Source of the DNA: JBEKEX01 sp050013615
GTDB taxonomy: Bacteria; Chloroflexota; Anaerolineae; Anaerolineales; Anaerolineaceae
Length of the DNA stretch: 18,270 bases
Reading direction: 5' to 3'
NCBI GenBank assembly: GCA_050013615.1
Contig: JBEKEX010000134.1
Location: forward strand, 1-18,270
Below are positions 1 to 8,576 of the stretch, one piece after another (positions within the stretch are counted from its first letter, which is position 1; every line of letters starts with the position of its first letter). The notes under the pieces were generated by a model. It had not been told where the DNA came from and searched no databases. It saw only the letters and a program-made list of their open reading frames with translations. Both the position numbers and the translations under genes were made by a program.

Positions 1-954
1 CGGGCCGGTAAAATCCAGACGGTTGTTTTGGACAAGACCGGGACGATCACACGCGGCCAACCAGAAGTAACGGATATTTTTGTGTCCGACAGCGGGCTTG
101 ATCGAGCTGAATTACTCCGCCTGGCAGCCAGTGTGGAGCAGGGCAGCGAACATCCGCTGGGCCAGGCGCTGGTGGCGGAAACCGGTAACCGCAATTTGAT
201 GTTGACGACGCCGGAAGGTTTTCACGCCGAGGCTGGTTTTGGCGTGACAGCGACGGTGGAAGGACGGCAGATTTTCGTCGGAAATATGCGGATGATGGAA
301 GGCCAGGGGATCGACCTGGTGGCCGTCAAAGAGCAAATCGCTTCGCTCCAGTCGGAAGGTAAAACGGCCATGCTGGTCAGCGTGGATGGCAAACTTGCCG
401 GTCTGATCGCGGTGGCTGACAAGATCAAGGAAGGTTCTGCAGAAGCGATTAACGAACTCCATAAAATGAAATTGAACGTTGTGATGCTGACAGGTGACAA
501 CCGGCAGACCGCCGAAGCTATTGCCCGCCAGGCCGGTGTGGATCAGGTCATTGCTGACGTGCAGCCGACCGGCAAAGCAGACGAGATCAAGCGCCTGCAG
601 CAAATGGGCACTGTCGTGGCCATGGTTGGAGATGGCGTAAATGATGCCCCGGCCTTGGCGCAGGCGGATGTCGGTCTGGCGATCGGCACCGGCACGGATG
701 TAGCCATGGCGGCTGCTCCGATTACCTTGATGAGCGGGAACCTGCGCGGCGTTGCCAAAGCGATTGCACTTTCACGGAAGACGTTGGGGACGATCCGGCA
801 GAACCTGTTCTGGGCGTTTATTTACAACGTCATTCTCGTTCCGGTGGCGGCGGTTGGGCTACTGAACCCAATGCTGGCGGCGGGCGCCATGGCGTTCAGC
901 AGTGTCTTTGTAGTCACCAACAGCCTACGCTTGCGCAATGTTAATTTGGGTTGA
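1..954 (+). CDS. copA: Cu(+)-exporting P1B-type ATPase, C-terminal part (5' end outside window)
   Basis: This is the cytoplasmic catalytic region and last membrane helices of a heavy-metal P-type ATPase. Such proteins pump Cu+ out of the cytoplasm using ATP. The reading frame is open from base 1, so the start lies upstream. Visible motifs in order are the phosphorylation site DKTGT (bases 31-45), the P1B nucleotide-binding signature SEHPLGQAL, TGDN, and the hinge GDGVNDAPAL. The C-terminal membrane segments contain YN and MAFSS, the pattern of the last two helices of Cu+ transporters, which supports copper rather than zinc or cadmium. The N-terminal metal-binding domains and the CPC helix are outside the window. 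The gene is followed by a hairpin and then an unrelated sugar-phosphate operon. Function is secure as a P1B ATPase and fairly secure for Cu+. Confidence 0.93.
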   Translation, partial: RAGKIQTVVLDKTGTITRGQPEVTDIFVSDSGLDRAELLRLAASVEQGSEHPLGQALVAETGNRNLMLTTPEGFHAEAGFGVTATVEGRQIFVGNMRMMEGQGIDLVAVKEQIASLQSEGKTAMLVSVDGKLAGLIAVADKIKEGSAEAINELHKMKLNVVMLTGDNRQTAEAIARQAGVDQVIADVQPTGKADEIKRLQQMGTVVAMVGDGVNDAPALAQADVGLAIGTGTDVAMAAAPITLMSGNLRGVAKAIALSRKTLGTIRQNLFWAFIYNVILVPVAAVGLLNPMLAAGAMAFSSVFVVTNSLRLRNVNLG

Positions 955-979
955 GTTAAGTGATTGCAAACTTAATTTA

Positions 980-1009
980 CTGCCCACCGATGGGTATCTC
1001 GGTGGGCAG
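980..1009. terminator. Hairpin after copA, possible terminator without a U-tract
   Basis: There is a perfect 11-bp inverted repeat, CTGCCCACCGA at 980-990 and its complement at 999-1009, with an 8-base loop. It starts 25 bases after the copA stop. No T-run follows, so it is not a canonical intrinsic terminator. It may act as a 3'-end stabiliser or a weak terminator. Confidence 0.55.
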
Positions 1010-1016
1010 GTGTGCA

Positions 1017-1043
1017 TTAACTGGAAAGCATTTATATTATAAT
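1017..1043 (+). promoter_or_regulatory. Possible promoter of the tkt operon
   Basis: A perfect TATAAT lies at 1038-1043 in an AT-rich stretch. The best -35 match, TTAACT at 1017-1022, is weak and the spacer is only 15 bases. The position, about 65 bases before the transketolase start and after the copA hairpin, suits a promoter for the tkt-rpiB-tal/pgi unit. Confidence 0.4.
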
Positions 1044-1108
1044 CATTGTCGATATCAAGCACTTTTAATTCGTTTCTATCACTATATTGGGCAATGAGGT
1101 ATTGAAAA

Positions 1109-3112
1109 ATGGATCACGAACTTCAAAACAGAGCGATTAACGCCATTCGTTTTCTTTCCGCAGATGGCGTGCAACAGGCCAATTCCGGGCACCCGGGTCT
1201 GCCGATGGGCACAGCGGCTATTGCTTATACGATATGGGCAAAGCATTTGCGTTTCAATCCCCAAAACCCCAATTGGTTCGACCGGGATCGGTTTGTCCTT
1301 TCGGGCGGACATGGCTCCATGCTCTTGTATAGCTTGCTATATTTGACCGGGTTCGATCTTTCACTGGATGAGTTGAAACATTTTCGGCAGTGGGGCAGCC
1401 TGACGCCCGGACACCCAGAAGTGGGTTTGACGCCCGGCGTCGAAACTACCACGGGGCCGCTGGGGCAGGGTTTTGCCAATGGCGTGGGGATGGCTGTCGC
1501 CGAGGCGCATCTGGCCAGCGTCTTCAACCGCCCGGGCCAGGACATTATCGACCACTACACATATGCCATCGTGACCGATGGTGATTTGATGGAAGGTGTG
1601 GCCTCAGAAGCCGCTTCGTTTGCAGGCCACCAAAAGCTTGGCAAACTCATCTATCTATATGACGATAACCATGTTTCCATCGATGGTTCCACGGATATCG
1701 CCTTCACAGAAGACCGCGGCAAGCGCTTCGAAGCTTACGGCTGGCATGTGCAATACGTTGCAGATGGAAATGATGTAGCAGCCATCGATGAAGCCATCAA
1801 GGCTGCCAAAAAAGACCCGCGCACTTCCTTGATCGTTTGCCGGACGATCATTGGCTACGGCATGCCCAACAAGCAAGGAACCAGCAAGGCGCACGGCGAA
1901 CCACCCGGTGACGAAGAGCTAAATGCTGCCAAAAAGAACCTCGGATGGCCGCTGGAACCGCGTTTCTTTGTCCCGGATGACGTGCTGGCCCATTTCAGGG
2001 AAGCAGTAGACCGTGGCGCCAAGCTTGAAACTGATTGGAATCAGCGGTTTGAAGCTTATGGTAAGGCATATCCTGATCTGGCCGCGGAATTGAAACGGCG
2101 CATGGATGGCGTTTTGCCTGCCGATCTGGACGCAGCCCTGCCGGTTTTCCCTGCTGATCCAAAAGGCATTGCCACCCGCGTGGCCTCCGGTAAAGTGATC
2201 AATGCATTGTCTGAGAAACTCCCTGAATTGATCGGTGGTTCGGCGGATTTGACACCATCCACAAACACGTGGATCCAGAGCAGCCAGGCCTTTGAACCCG
2301 GTGACCGCTCCGGTCGGAACTTCCATTTTGGGGTGCGGGAACACGGCATGGGCTCGATCGTCAATGGCATGGCGCTGCACAAGGGTGTCATTCCATTCGG
2401 CGCGACATTTTTCGTTTTCTCTGATTATATGCGCCCGGCCGTGAGGATGTCGGCATTATCTCACGTTCCGAGCATATGGGTTTGGACGCACGACAGCATC
2501 GGACTGGGTGAGGATGGGCCGACGCATCAACCTGTGGAGCAGCTTGCTGCCTTGCGGGCAATGCCGAATTTGATGCTTATCCGTCCTGCTGATGCGAATG
2601 AAGTCAGCGAAGCCTGGAAAATTGCCATCCACCGGCGCAATGGCCCGACGGCACTGCTGCTGACGCGTCAGGCATGCCCGGTGCTGGATCGAAGCCAGTT
2701 TGCACCGGCAAGCGGATTACAAAAAGGCGCCTACGTGCTGGCAGACTTGGGAAATGGGAAACCCCAATTGATCCTCATGGCGAGCGGTTCCGAGGTTTCC
2801 TTGATTGTCGAAGCAGGTCAAAAACTAGCCGAAGAACATATCGCTGTACGGTTGGTGTCTTTCCCAAGCTGGGAGCTGTTCGAAGGACAAAGTGAAGCTT
2901 ATCAGAGTGAAGTGCTGCTGCCGGACGTTCCCAAACGGCTGGCGGTTGAAGCGGGGGTCTCGATGGGCTGGGAGCGCTGGCTGGGCCCGCAGGGCCAGAT
3001 GATCGGTTTGAACCGCTTTGGGGCTTCAGCGCCTTATAAGACGCTGTTCGAGAAATTTGGCTTTACGGTTGTCAACGTTGTGGAACGTGCACACGAAGTG
3101 CTGGGAAAGTAG
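1109..3112 (+). CDS. tkt: Transketolase
   Basis: Transketolase moves two-carbon ketol units between sugar phosphates in the cytoplasm, using thiamine diphosphate and Mg2+. The 667-residue length is normal for full-length bacterial enzymes. Visible motifs include NSGHPGLPMG (about residues 25-34), GGHGSMLLY (about 66-74), the ThDP/Mg2+ region TDGDLMEG (156-163) with the ligand Asn near 187, and FGVREHGMG with the ThDP-activating Glu near residue 411. An SD-like GAGGT at 1096-1100 sits 8 bases before the ATG, which supports this start. It is the first gene of a cluster with rpiB (8-base gap) and tal-pgi, so it supplies the pentose-phosphate to glycolysis exchange together with them. No missing key residue was noticed. 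Confidence 0.96.
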   Translation: MDHELQNRAINAIRFLSADGVQQANSGHPGLPMGTAAIAYTIWAKHLRFNPQNPNWFDRDRFVLSGGHGSMLLYSLLYLTGFDLSLDELKHFRQWGSLTPGHPEVGLTPGVETTTGPLGQGFANGVGMAVAEAHLASVFNRPGQDIIDHYTYAIVTDGDLMEGVASEAASFAGHQKLGKLIYLYDDNHVSIDGSTDIAFTEDRGKRFEAYGWHVQYVADGNDVAAIDEAIKAAKKDPRTSLIVCRTIIGYGMPNKQGTSKAHGEPPGDEELNAAKKNLGWPLEPRFFVPDDVLAHFREAVDRGAKLETDWNQRFEAYGKAYPDLAAELKRRMDGVLPADLDAALPVFPADPKGIATRVASGKVINALSEKLPELIGGSADLTPSTNTWIQSSQAFEPGDRSGRNFHFGVREHGMGSIVNGMALHKGVIPFGATFFVFSDYMRPAVRMSALSHVPSIWVWTHDSIGLGEDGPTHQPVEQLAALRAMPNLMLIRPADANEVSEAWKIAIHRRNGPTALLLTRQACPVLDRSQFAPASGLQKGAYVLADLGNGKPQLILMASGSEVSLIVEAGQKLAEEHIAVRLVSFPSWELFEGQSEAYQSEVLLPDVPKRLAVEAGVSMGWERWLGPQGQMIGLNRFGASAPYKTLFEKFGFTVVNVVERAHEVLGK

Positions 3113-3120
3113 GTGGCATT

Positions 3121-3567
3121 ATGCGTATAGCTGTTTCTTGTGACCATGCAGGCTTGCCTTTGAAAGCTACTATCCTGCAAACTATTTGTGAGGCGGGGCA
3201 CGAGGCCATCGATCTGGGCACTAATTCGACTGAAAGTGTAGATATCCAGGATTTTGCTGAAAAGGCTGCTCGTGCGGTACAGCATGGTGAAGCGGACCGG
3301 GCTATTTCCATTTGCGGCTCCGGCGTGGGGGCGTGCATTTCTGCCAATAAGGTGAAAGGTGTCTATGCCAGTGTTTGCCACGATACTTATTCGGCGCACC
3401 AAGGCGTAGAACATGATAATATGAACATGTTATGCCTGGGCGCCAGGATCATCGGGGTGGAGCTGGCACGGGAGATTGTCCTGGCGTTTTTGGGTGCACA
3501 GTTCAACGGGTTGGATCGGTTTGTGCGGCGTTTCGGAAAGATACAGAAGATCGAATCAAACGGGTGA
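3121..3567 (+). CDS. rpiB: Ribose-5-phosphate isomerase B (RpiB/LacAB family)
   Basis: The enzyme interconverts ribulose-5-phosphate and ribose-5-phosphate. The 148-residue length is typical of the family. The N-terminus (IAVSCDHAG) carries the family's conserved opening. The catalytic Cys is at about residue 65 in SICGSGVG, the anion-hole loop of RpiB. A HDTYSA and an EHDNMN segment follow, matching the family's substrate-binding region. AGGTGG just after the tkt stop serves as a short-spaced SD. The gene starts 8 bases after tkt, and its TGA overlaps the ATG of tal-pgi (TGATG), so the three genes are almost certainly co-transcribed and the last two translationally coupled. An allose-6-phosphate isomerase role is possible within this family, but the context favours ribose-5-phosphate. 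Confidence 0.94.
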   Translation: MRIAVSCDHAGLPLKATILQTICEAGHEAIDLGTNSTESVDIQDFAEKAARAVQHGEADRAISICGSGVGACISANKVKGVYASVCHDTYSAHQGVEHDNMNMLCLGARIIGVELAREIVLAFLGAQFNGLDRFVRRFGKIQKIESNG

Positions 3568-6356
3568 TGACGATGAAGGCTATTCAGAAGTTACATTCCT
3601 TGGGTCAATCCCTTTGGTATGACAATATCCAACGCCAATTGTTGGTGGATGGGCGATTGAAGGCCATGATCGACCGCGGGGAGATCCGCGGCGTGACGTC
3701 CAATCCCTCGATATTCAATAATGCCATCGCAAAATCGCAAGATTACGATGCGGCGCTCAAGCCCATGGCTTGGGCCGGCTGGAGTGCTGAAGATATCTTC
3801 TGGCAGCTCGCCGTGGAAGATATCCGTGCTGCCGCGGATCTTTTCAAGCCGCTCTATGAAAGCACCAACGGCGGTGATGGTTACGTTAGTCTGGAAGTTG
3901 ACCCGAACCTGGCGCATGATACAGCAGCCACCCTGCAGGCGGCCAAACGATTGTGGAAATGGGTTGACCGGCCTAATTTGATGATCAAGATCCCGGCCAC
4001 GCTGGAAGGCATCCCGGCCATCCGCAGCGCCATCGCTGCCGACCTCAACGTCAACGTGACGTTGATCTTCTCGTTGGAACGGTATGCGGCGGTAATGGAT
4101 GCGTATCTGTCCGGGTTGGAAGATCGGGTCAAGAAAGGCCAGCCGATCGGCCAAATTGCCTCGGTGGCTTCTTTCTTTGTATCACGCGTCGATACCAAAG
4201 TGGATGCTTATCTTGAGGAAAAGAAGCACGCCGGAGAAATTCTCGAATCCCAGGCAACAGAGCTATCCGGCAAGGCAGCCATCGCCAACACCAAGCTGGC
4301 TTATGCCTTGTTCGAGGAAACATTTGCCGCCAAGCGTTTTGCTTCTCTGAAGAAAAAAGGTGCACGCGTGCAGCGTCCCTTGTGGGCTTCCACAAGCACA
4401 AAAAATCGCGCCTATCGTGATGTGATGTACGTCGAGGAATTAATCGCAGCCGATTCGGTCAACACGGTACCTCCGCAGACTCTGGATGCTTTTCGCGACC
4501 ATGGCAATGCGGCGTTAACAATCCACAAAAATCTACCTGCTTATAAAAAATACCTTGCCGCCCTCGAGAATCTTGGTATTTCGATGGAGCAAGTCACCAG
4601 CGAATTGGAAGCCGAAGGGGTTAGGTCTTTTGCCGATGCGTTCGTTTCGTTGATAAAGGCCATCGAGGAAAAGAGCAAACTGGCGCAGGCAGAGTTGGGG
4701 AATCTGTCTGGTGCGGTTGCCAATCGGGTCAAGGAGCTAGGCGAAGAGAAGTCGGTGCAGCGAATCTTCAAGAAAGATGCCTCCATTTGGACGACTGACA
4801 AAGATGGCGCCGCGGAAGTCAAGAAGCGGCTGGGGTGGCTGCAATTGCCGGAGAGCAGCAGAGCGCTGGTGAGTGGTCTGAGCAAGTTTGTGGCAGAATG
4901 CCAGGCGGCCGGTTTCACCCATGCACTGGTCCTTGGCATGGGGGGGTCATCGCTCGCTCCCGAAGTCTTCCGGTTGACATTCGGCGTACAAACGGTCAAC
5001 GGCAAACCTGGCCTGGACGTGACTATCCTGGATTCAACTGACCCACGCCAGGTGGCGGAAACCGAGAAACGCTCTCCCATCGAAACAACCTTGTTCATCG
5101 TTTCGAGTAAATCCGGCGGCACCAGTGAAGTGGCGGCCATGTTCGACTATTTTTGGTCCAAGGCCGAAGCGGTACTGGGAAAACAGGCTGGCGAACATTT
5201 CATCGCTGTTACCGATGCCGGGACGTCTCTTGTCCAACTGGCGGAAGACCACAACTTCCGGCACATTTTCACGGCCAACCCGAACGTGGGTGGACGCTAT
5301 TCTGCGTTGACTGCTTTTGGCCTGGTCCCGGCTTCTCTATTAGGCGTGGATATCGACCGGCTATTGGATAACGCCGGCGAGATGATGAAACAATGCTCGA
5401 CGGAATTCCCGGATGGCCGGAACCCCGGCTTGGTGTTGGGTGCGATCGTGGGCGAAGCCGCATTGCACGGCAAGGATAAATTATCCATTTTGGCAGACCC
5501 CGAAGTGCGCAGTTTTGGTTCGTGGCTCGAGCAGTTGGTGGCCGAAAGCAGCGGGAAGCAAGGGAAGGGCGTCGTTCCGGTCGACGTGGAACCGGTGGTG
5601 TCTGCAAATGACTATAGCAAAGACCGCCTGTTTGTCTATTTACGGATGGGAGGCAACTTCGATGTACAAGTTGCCAAATTGCAACAAGCCGGGCAGCCGG
5701 CACTTATCTTCCAGTTGAGCGATTTATATGACATAGGAGCCGAATTTTATCGCTGGGAGTTCGCCACCAGTGTGGTATGCGCCATCCTGGGCGTGGATGC
5801 CTTCAACCAGCCCGACGTGCAGTTTAGCAAGACGCTGACCAAGCAGAAGATCGAAGCTTTTCACAAGAGCGGAAAACTCGACGAGCCCAAGCCGGTATGG
5901 CAAGGCGCTGAAGGTGTCGTTTTTGGCAAGCCATTGGCTGGACTGGAAAATGCAAAGACGCTGCGCGAAGTGGTGGGGTTGATCTTGGCGCAGGCAAAAC
6001 TCTCGGATTTCGTCGCCATCAATGCTTACTTGCCGCGCAACCTGCGCAATCTGGATGCGCTTCAGAAGGCCAGAAAAGTTGTGCTGGAGAAGACACGCTG
6101 CGCCACCACGCTTGGGTTTGGCCCACGTTTCCTGCATTCGACCGGGCAGTTGCACAAAGGTGGGACGAACGAGGGTATTTTCCTGCAGCTCACCAGCGAC
6201 GTGGCTGATGATATTGCCATTCCGAACGAGGAGCTGTCGTTTGGGACGTTGGAGCGGGCGCAGGCGCTGGGCGATTTCGAGGCGCTGGCAGCACGCAACC
6301 GGCGCATTTATCGCATCCACCTGACGCAGGGCACTCTGGACGATTTGGTTATCTAG
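3567..6356 (+). CDS. Bifunctional transaldolase / glucose-6-phosphate isomerase
   Basis: This 929-residue fusion combines two cytoplasmic activities. The N-terminal transaldolase half (about 1-370) exchanges dihydroxyacetone units. The C-terminal phosphoglucose isomerase half (about 400-929) interconverts fructose-6-P and glucose-6-P. The transaldolase half shows GVTSNPSIFNNAI, the Schiff-base Lys at about 141 in MIKIPATLEG, and NVNVTLIFSLERY. The isomerase half shows LGMGGSSLAPEV (about 455-466), SSKSGGTSE (about 513), GGRYSALTAFGLVP and, near the end, RFLHSTGQLHKGG. The open frame extends upstream to 3432, but that part only overlaps rpiB and does not resemble transaldolase. The ATG at 3567, overlapping the rpiB stop by one base, is the likely start, with the ATG at 3573 as the alternative. 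Such Tal-Pgi fusions are known in several bacterial phyla. Confidence 0.95.
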   Translation: MTMKAIQKLHSLGQSLWYDNIQRQLLVDGRLKAMIDRGEIRGVTSNPSIFNNAIAKSQDYDAALKPMAWAGWSAEDIFWQLAVEDIRAAADLFKPLYESTNGGDGYVSLEVDPNLAHDTAATLQAAKRLWKWVDRPNLMIKIPATLEGIPAIRSAIAADLNVNVTLIFSLERYAAVMDAYLSGLEDRVKKGQPIGQIASVASFFVSRVDTKVDAYLEEKKHAGEILESQATELSGKAAIANTKLAYALFEETFAAKRFASLKKKGARVQRPLWASTSTKNRAYRDVMYVEELIAADSVNTVPPQTLDAFRDHGNAALTIHKNLPAYKKYLAALENLGISMEQVTSELEAEGVRSFADAFVSLIKAIEEKSKLAQAELGNLSGAVANRVKELGEEKSVQRIFKKDASIWTTDKDGAAEVKKRLGWLQLPESSRALVSGLSKFVAECQAAGFTHALVLGMGGSSLAPEVFRLTFGVQTVNGKPGLDVTILDSTDPRQVAETEKRSPIETTLFIVSSKSGGTSEVAAMFDYFWSKAEAVLGKQAGEHFIAVTDAGTSLVQLAEDHNFRHIFTANPNVGGRYSALTAFGLVPASLLGVDIDRLLDNAGEMMKQCSTEFPDGRNPGLVLGAIVGEAALHGKDKLSILADPEVRSFGSWLEQLVAESSGKQGKGVVPVDVEPVVSANDYSKDRLFVYLRMGGNFDVQVAKLQQAGQPALIFQLSDLYDIGAEFYRWEFATSVVCAILGVDAFNQPDVQFSKTLTKQKIEAFHKSGKLDEPKPVWQGAEGVVFGKPLAGLENAKTLREVVGLILAQAKLSDFVAINAYLPRNLRNLDALQKARKVVLEKTRCATTLGFGPRFLHSTGQLHKGGTNEGIFLQLTSDVADDIAIPNEELSFGTLERAQALGDFEALAARNRRIYRIHLTQGTLDDLVI

Positions 6357-6388
6357 TTTGGGAACTACTTCGAAATTGATGAAAAGAG

Positions 6389-6420
6389 AACTGGGTGGCT
6401 GAAAGGCCATCCAGTTTTTA
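6389..6420 (+). terminator. Intrinsic terminator after tal-pgi
   Basis: A 12-bp stem (6389-6400 with 6405-6416, including two G-U pairs) closes a GAAA tetraloop and is followed by TTTTTATTT. It lies 33 bases after the tal-pgi stop and overlaps the stop codon of the convergent leftward gene. It may also slow transcription from that side. Confidence 0.85.
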
Positions 6421-7365
6421 TTTGTGCTTCCCTTTGTGGAACAACCAGCTCAAGCTTAGGAATCCGACGATCACCCATAGGGGATGTGAAACCGTCCAGG
6501 CAATCGCTTGCAGCGCCACTCGGATCAGATTCATGTTACGTGTTTCCTGGATTGGGACAGTTTCTCTCTGCCCCCAGTCCATGTGGGCCAATTTATCCAT
6601 GAAATCTTGGCGTAGGCAGCCTTCAAGGCTGAAGATGTAAAGATTGTCTGTGAACCGTGCGGCGAGAAGTAAGTCGCGTTTCAATGCAGCCCAATCCATG
6701 GCTCGTAATTCACCCTGTCCTTCGATCTCCACGCCGCCGCCGGTGCTGCCGAGAGCAATGGCGCGGGTATCGGGCGCATAGGATTCGATCATCCCCGCGC
6801 CGAGCTCTGGCGCGAAGCTGGAATATAGCATGAACACTTCACGATCCACGGCGAGGTCCAGGATGCCGCATACTTTGCGGATCAGGTCCGAGTGGGCTTT
6901 GCGCTCGTCCGCGATCAGGGGGAATTGGTAGCTTTCGACGAAATAGCCATCCAGATGCATTTGCGTAACCAAAGCGGTATATTCGCTTTCCGCTTTTTTG
7001 ATCCGTTGGTCGTCGAACAGTTTGGGCAGCAGTAAGCTGACCACTTTGGAAGGCGCTTGGCTGATTTCCCCCATGACCTGGATGTCCGGTTCGATGTCGA
7101 TGCCGATGGTTGCCCATTTCAGTTTGTTTTTGACGGTCCAAAGCCTGAACTCGCCATAGCGGCGCACGGCATGCCGTGCGTTATCCAGGTTGAACCAATA
7201 GCCTTGTTCTTTCGGCAGCAGCAGCCAGGCCGTGACAGGTATTCCGGCAGTATTCAACATCTTCACGATTTCGGTTCGCTCAGGTGAGAAATCCCTGATT
7301 CCCAGGCTGATCGCTGCATCCAGTTCCTTAAGTTTATTCAGCGCTATGGAGTTGCTGAAGAGCAA
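6418..7365 (-). CDS. Unrecognised protein, TIM-barrel-like with C-terminal membrane segment
   Basis: I do not recognise a named family. The 315 residues alternate hydrophobic strands and helices in a way that suggests a (beta/alpha)8 barrel: strands end in TAWLLLP (45-51), TIGIDIEPD (86-94), DGYFVESYQFP (139-149) and LYIFSLEG (242-249). Acidic residues at strand ends (Glu92, Glu144) recall glycosidase active sites, but this is inference. Residues about 283-309 form a hydrophobic helix followed by a basic tail (HKGKHK), so the protein may be anchored by its C-terminus. No signal peptide is visible. The only plausible start is a TTG at 7363-7365; an in-frame stop lies at 7384-7386, so at most six more residues fit. 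The start is therefore uncertain. It lies about 22 bases after the ROK kinase and is probably co-transcribed with it. Confidence 0.75.
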   Translation of the reverse strand: MLFSNSIALNKLKELDAAISLGIRDFSPERTEIVKMLNTAGIPVTAWLLLPKEQGYWFNLDNARHAVRRYGEFRLWTVKNKLKWATIGIDIEPDIQVMGEISQAPSKVVSLLLPKLFDDQRIKKAESEYTALVTQMHLDGYFVESYQFPLIADERKAHSDLIRKVCGILDLAVDREVFMLYSSFAPELGAGMIESYAPDTRAIALGSTGGGVEIEGQGELRAMDWAALKRDLLLAARFTDNLYIFSLEGCLRQDFMDKLAHMDWGQRETVPIQETRNMNLIRVALQAIAWTVSHPLWVIVGFLSLSWLFHKGKHK

Positions 7366-7387
7366 GACGTTTGCTGAACGACTCTAC

Positions 7388-8275
7388 CTATTGAGGAACC
7401 AATCGATCTGCCAACGCCAATGCCCCCAGGACGCCGGCGCGGTTGCCCAAGCCCGGTGGGACGACGTATTCATCTATATCTTCCATGATCTCTTTGGTAT
7501 TGATGTAGCCGTTCAAAGCGCTTTTTAGCTCGGAACGGATGAGCGGGAAAAGCTGCGGTTGCTGCATCACACCGCCGCCGAGGATGATCCGCTCGGGGGA
7601 AAGGATGCAAACGTAGGCATGCAACGCCAGTGCGATGTAATGCGCTTCGAGTGCCCAGGCCGCGTGATTCGGGGGCAGTTTCTCGGCCGGGATTCCCCAG
7701 CGCCGCTGCATGGCCGGACCGCTCGCCATCCCTTCGAAGCAATCGCCATGATAAGGGCAGATCCCTTTGAACGGGTCTTTTTCGGCATCGTGAGGTAGAA
7801 AAATATGTCCCATTTCGGCGTGGAGCATGCCATGCTGGGGTTTGCCGGATAAGATCGCCCCGCCGCCAATGCCGGTGCCGATAGTCAAATAAATCAGGTT
7901 GTCGATATTCCGACCGGCACCCCAGTGGTACTCACCCACGGCTGCGCCGTTCACATCGGTATCGAACGCTATAGGGATGTGCAAAGCATTTTGGATGGGG
8001 CCAAGCACGTCGGCATTTCGCCAACCGGCTTTGGGCGTGCTGGTGATGTAGCCGTATGTACCGGAATCGGGGTGCAGATCGACTGGGCCGAAAGAGGCTA
8101 TACCCAGGGCTTTCAACGATTTGGAAAACGGCAGGAAAAAATCGATTACTTTCCCCAACGTTTCTTGGGGAGTGGTGGTTGGGATGCGCATTTCTGCTTC
8201 GATGTGATCAGGATCAGTACCGACTATGCAATTAAATTTGGTCCCTCCGGCTTCAATCCCGCCAAAAAAATTCAT
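7388..8275 (-). CDS. ROK-family sugar kinase, probable fructokinase
   Basis: A cytoplasmic ATP-dependent hexose kinase of 295 residues, a normal ROK length. GIEAGGTKF (6-14) is the phosphate-binding loop. FDTDVNGAAVGE (104-115) holds the catalytic Asp (about 107). TIGTGIGGGA (131-140) is the second ATP-site loop. The zinc site is of the kind seen in Bacillus ScrK/GmuE (YdhR) fructokinases: HAEMGHIF with His157, then Cys173, His176 and Cys179, rather than the usual CxCGxxGC of glucokinases. This points to fructose, although mannose or glucose cannot be excluded. GGGAGG five bases upstream of the ATG supports the start. Its product, fructose-6-P, is a substrate of the nearby Tal-Pgi and transketolase. 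It is divergent from the GH42 gene, with which it may share regulation. Confidence 0.9.
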   Translation of the reverse strand: MNFFGGIEAGGTKFNCIVGTDPDHIEAEMRIPTTTPQETLGKVIDFFLPFSKSLKALGIASFGPVDLHPDSGTYGYITSTPKAGWRNADVLGPIQNALHIPIAFDTDVNGAAVGEYHWGAGRNIDNLIYLTIGTGIGGGAILSGKPQHGMLHAEMGHIFLPHDAEKDPFKGICPYHGDCFEGMASGPAMQRRWGIPAEKLPPNHAAWALEAHYIALALHAYVCILSPERIILGGGVMQQPQLFPLIRSELKSALNGYINTKEIMEDIDEYVVPPGLGNRAGVLGALALADRLVPQ

Positions 8276-8516
8276 TGTCCCTCCCGGATGATTGTTTTAT
8301 TTCGATATTACAAAATGCCAACGGTGGCTGGTTCGCAATGACTGGCTACCCGTGGCACCCACGGTAGTGAAGCAAATTTCGTTAATGTGATGGCTTCTAA
8401 ATTTGATCAGTGTGCAAAGCAATTCGACGGTAATGATTATAATGCGGTTAATCGAAAATGAATGAAAAAATTCGGAGCGCCTCACTTTCATGAAGCAAGT
8501 TTTCCACTGAGTTTGC

Positions 8517-8545
8517 TTGACAAATACCGGGGCCTTCGTTAGGAT
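8517..8545 (+). promoter_or_regulatory. Sigma70-type promoter of GH42 gene
   Basis: A perfect TTGACA (8517-8522), a 17-base spacer and TAGGAT (8540-8545) lie about 40 bases before the GH42 start. An overlapping TAAAAT (8545-8550) would give a 22-base spacer and is less likely. Confidence 0.75.
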
Positions 8546-8570
8546 AAAATCTGATCTGAATCACTTGCGC

Positions 8571-8576
8571 GGAGGG
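8571..8576 (+). promoter_or_regulatory. Ribosome binding site deciding the GH42 start
   Basis: GGAGGG ends 8 bases before the ATG at 8585 but only 2 bases before the in-frame TTG at 8579, so the ATG is chosen. Confidence 0.8.

Noticed and set aside
980..1009. Riboswitch or attenuator before transketolase
   Set aside because: There is only one simple stem-loop, close to the copA stop and without further structure or a U-tract tied to the tkt start.
3432..3566. Upstream 45-codon extension of the tal-pgi frame
   Set aside because: It lies inside rpiB in another frame, shows no transaldolase similarity, and the ATG overlapping the rpiB stop is a natural coupled start.
4541..5140. 199-residue antisense open frame in tal-pgi
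   Set aside because: It is a low-complexity Ser/Ala/Pro-rich shadow frame opposite a well-identified gene.
5724..6410. 228-residue open frame antisense to the pgi half
   Set aside because: It mirrors a strongly coding gene, has no recognisable domain and no SD; typical shadow of a GC-rich coding region.
7925..8341. 138-residue rightward open frame opposite the ROK kinase
   Set aside because: The kinase on the other strand is clearly coding; this frame has no motif and ends in non-coding sequence.
8297..8491. 64-residue leftward open frame in the kinase/GH42 intergenic region
   Set aside because: No SD, atypical composition, and it covers promoter-like AT-rich DNA.
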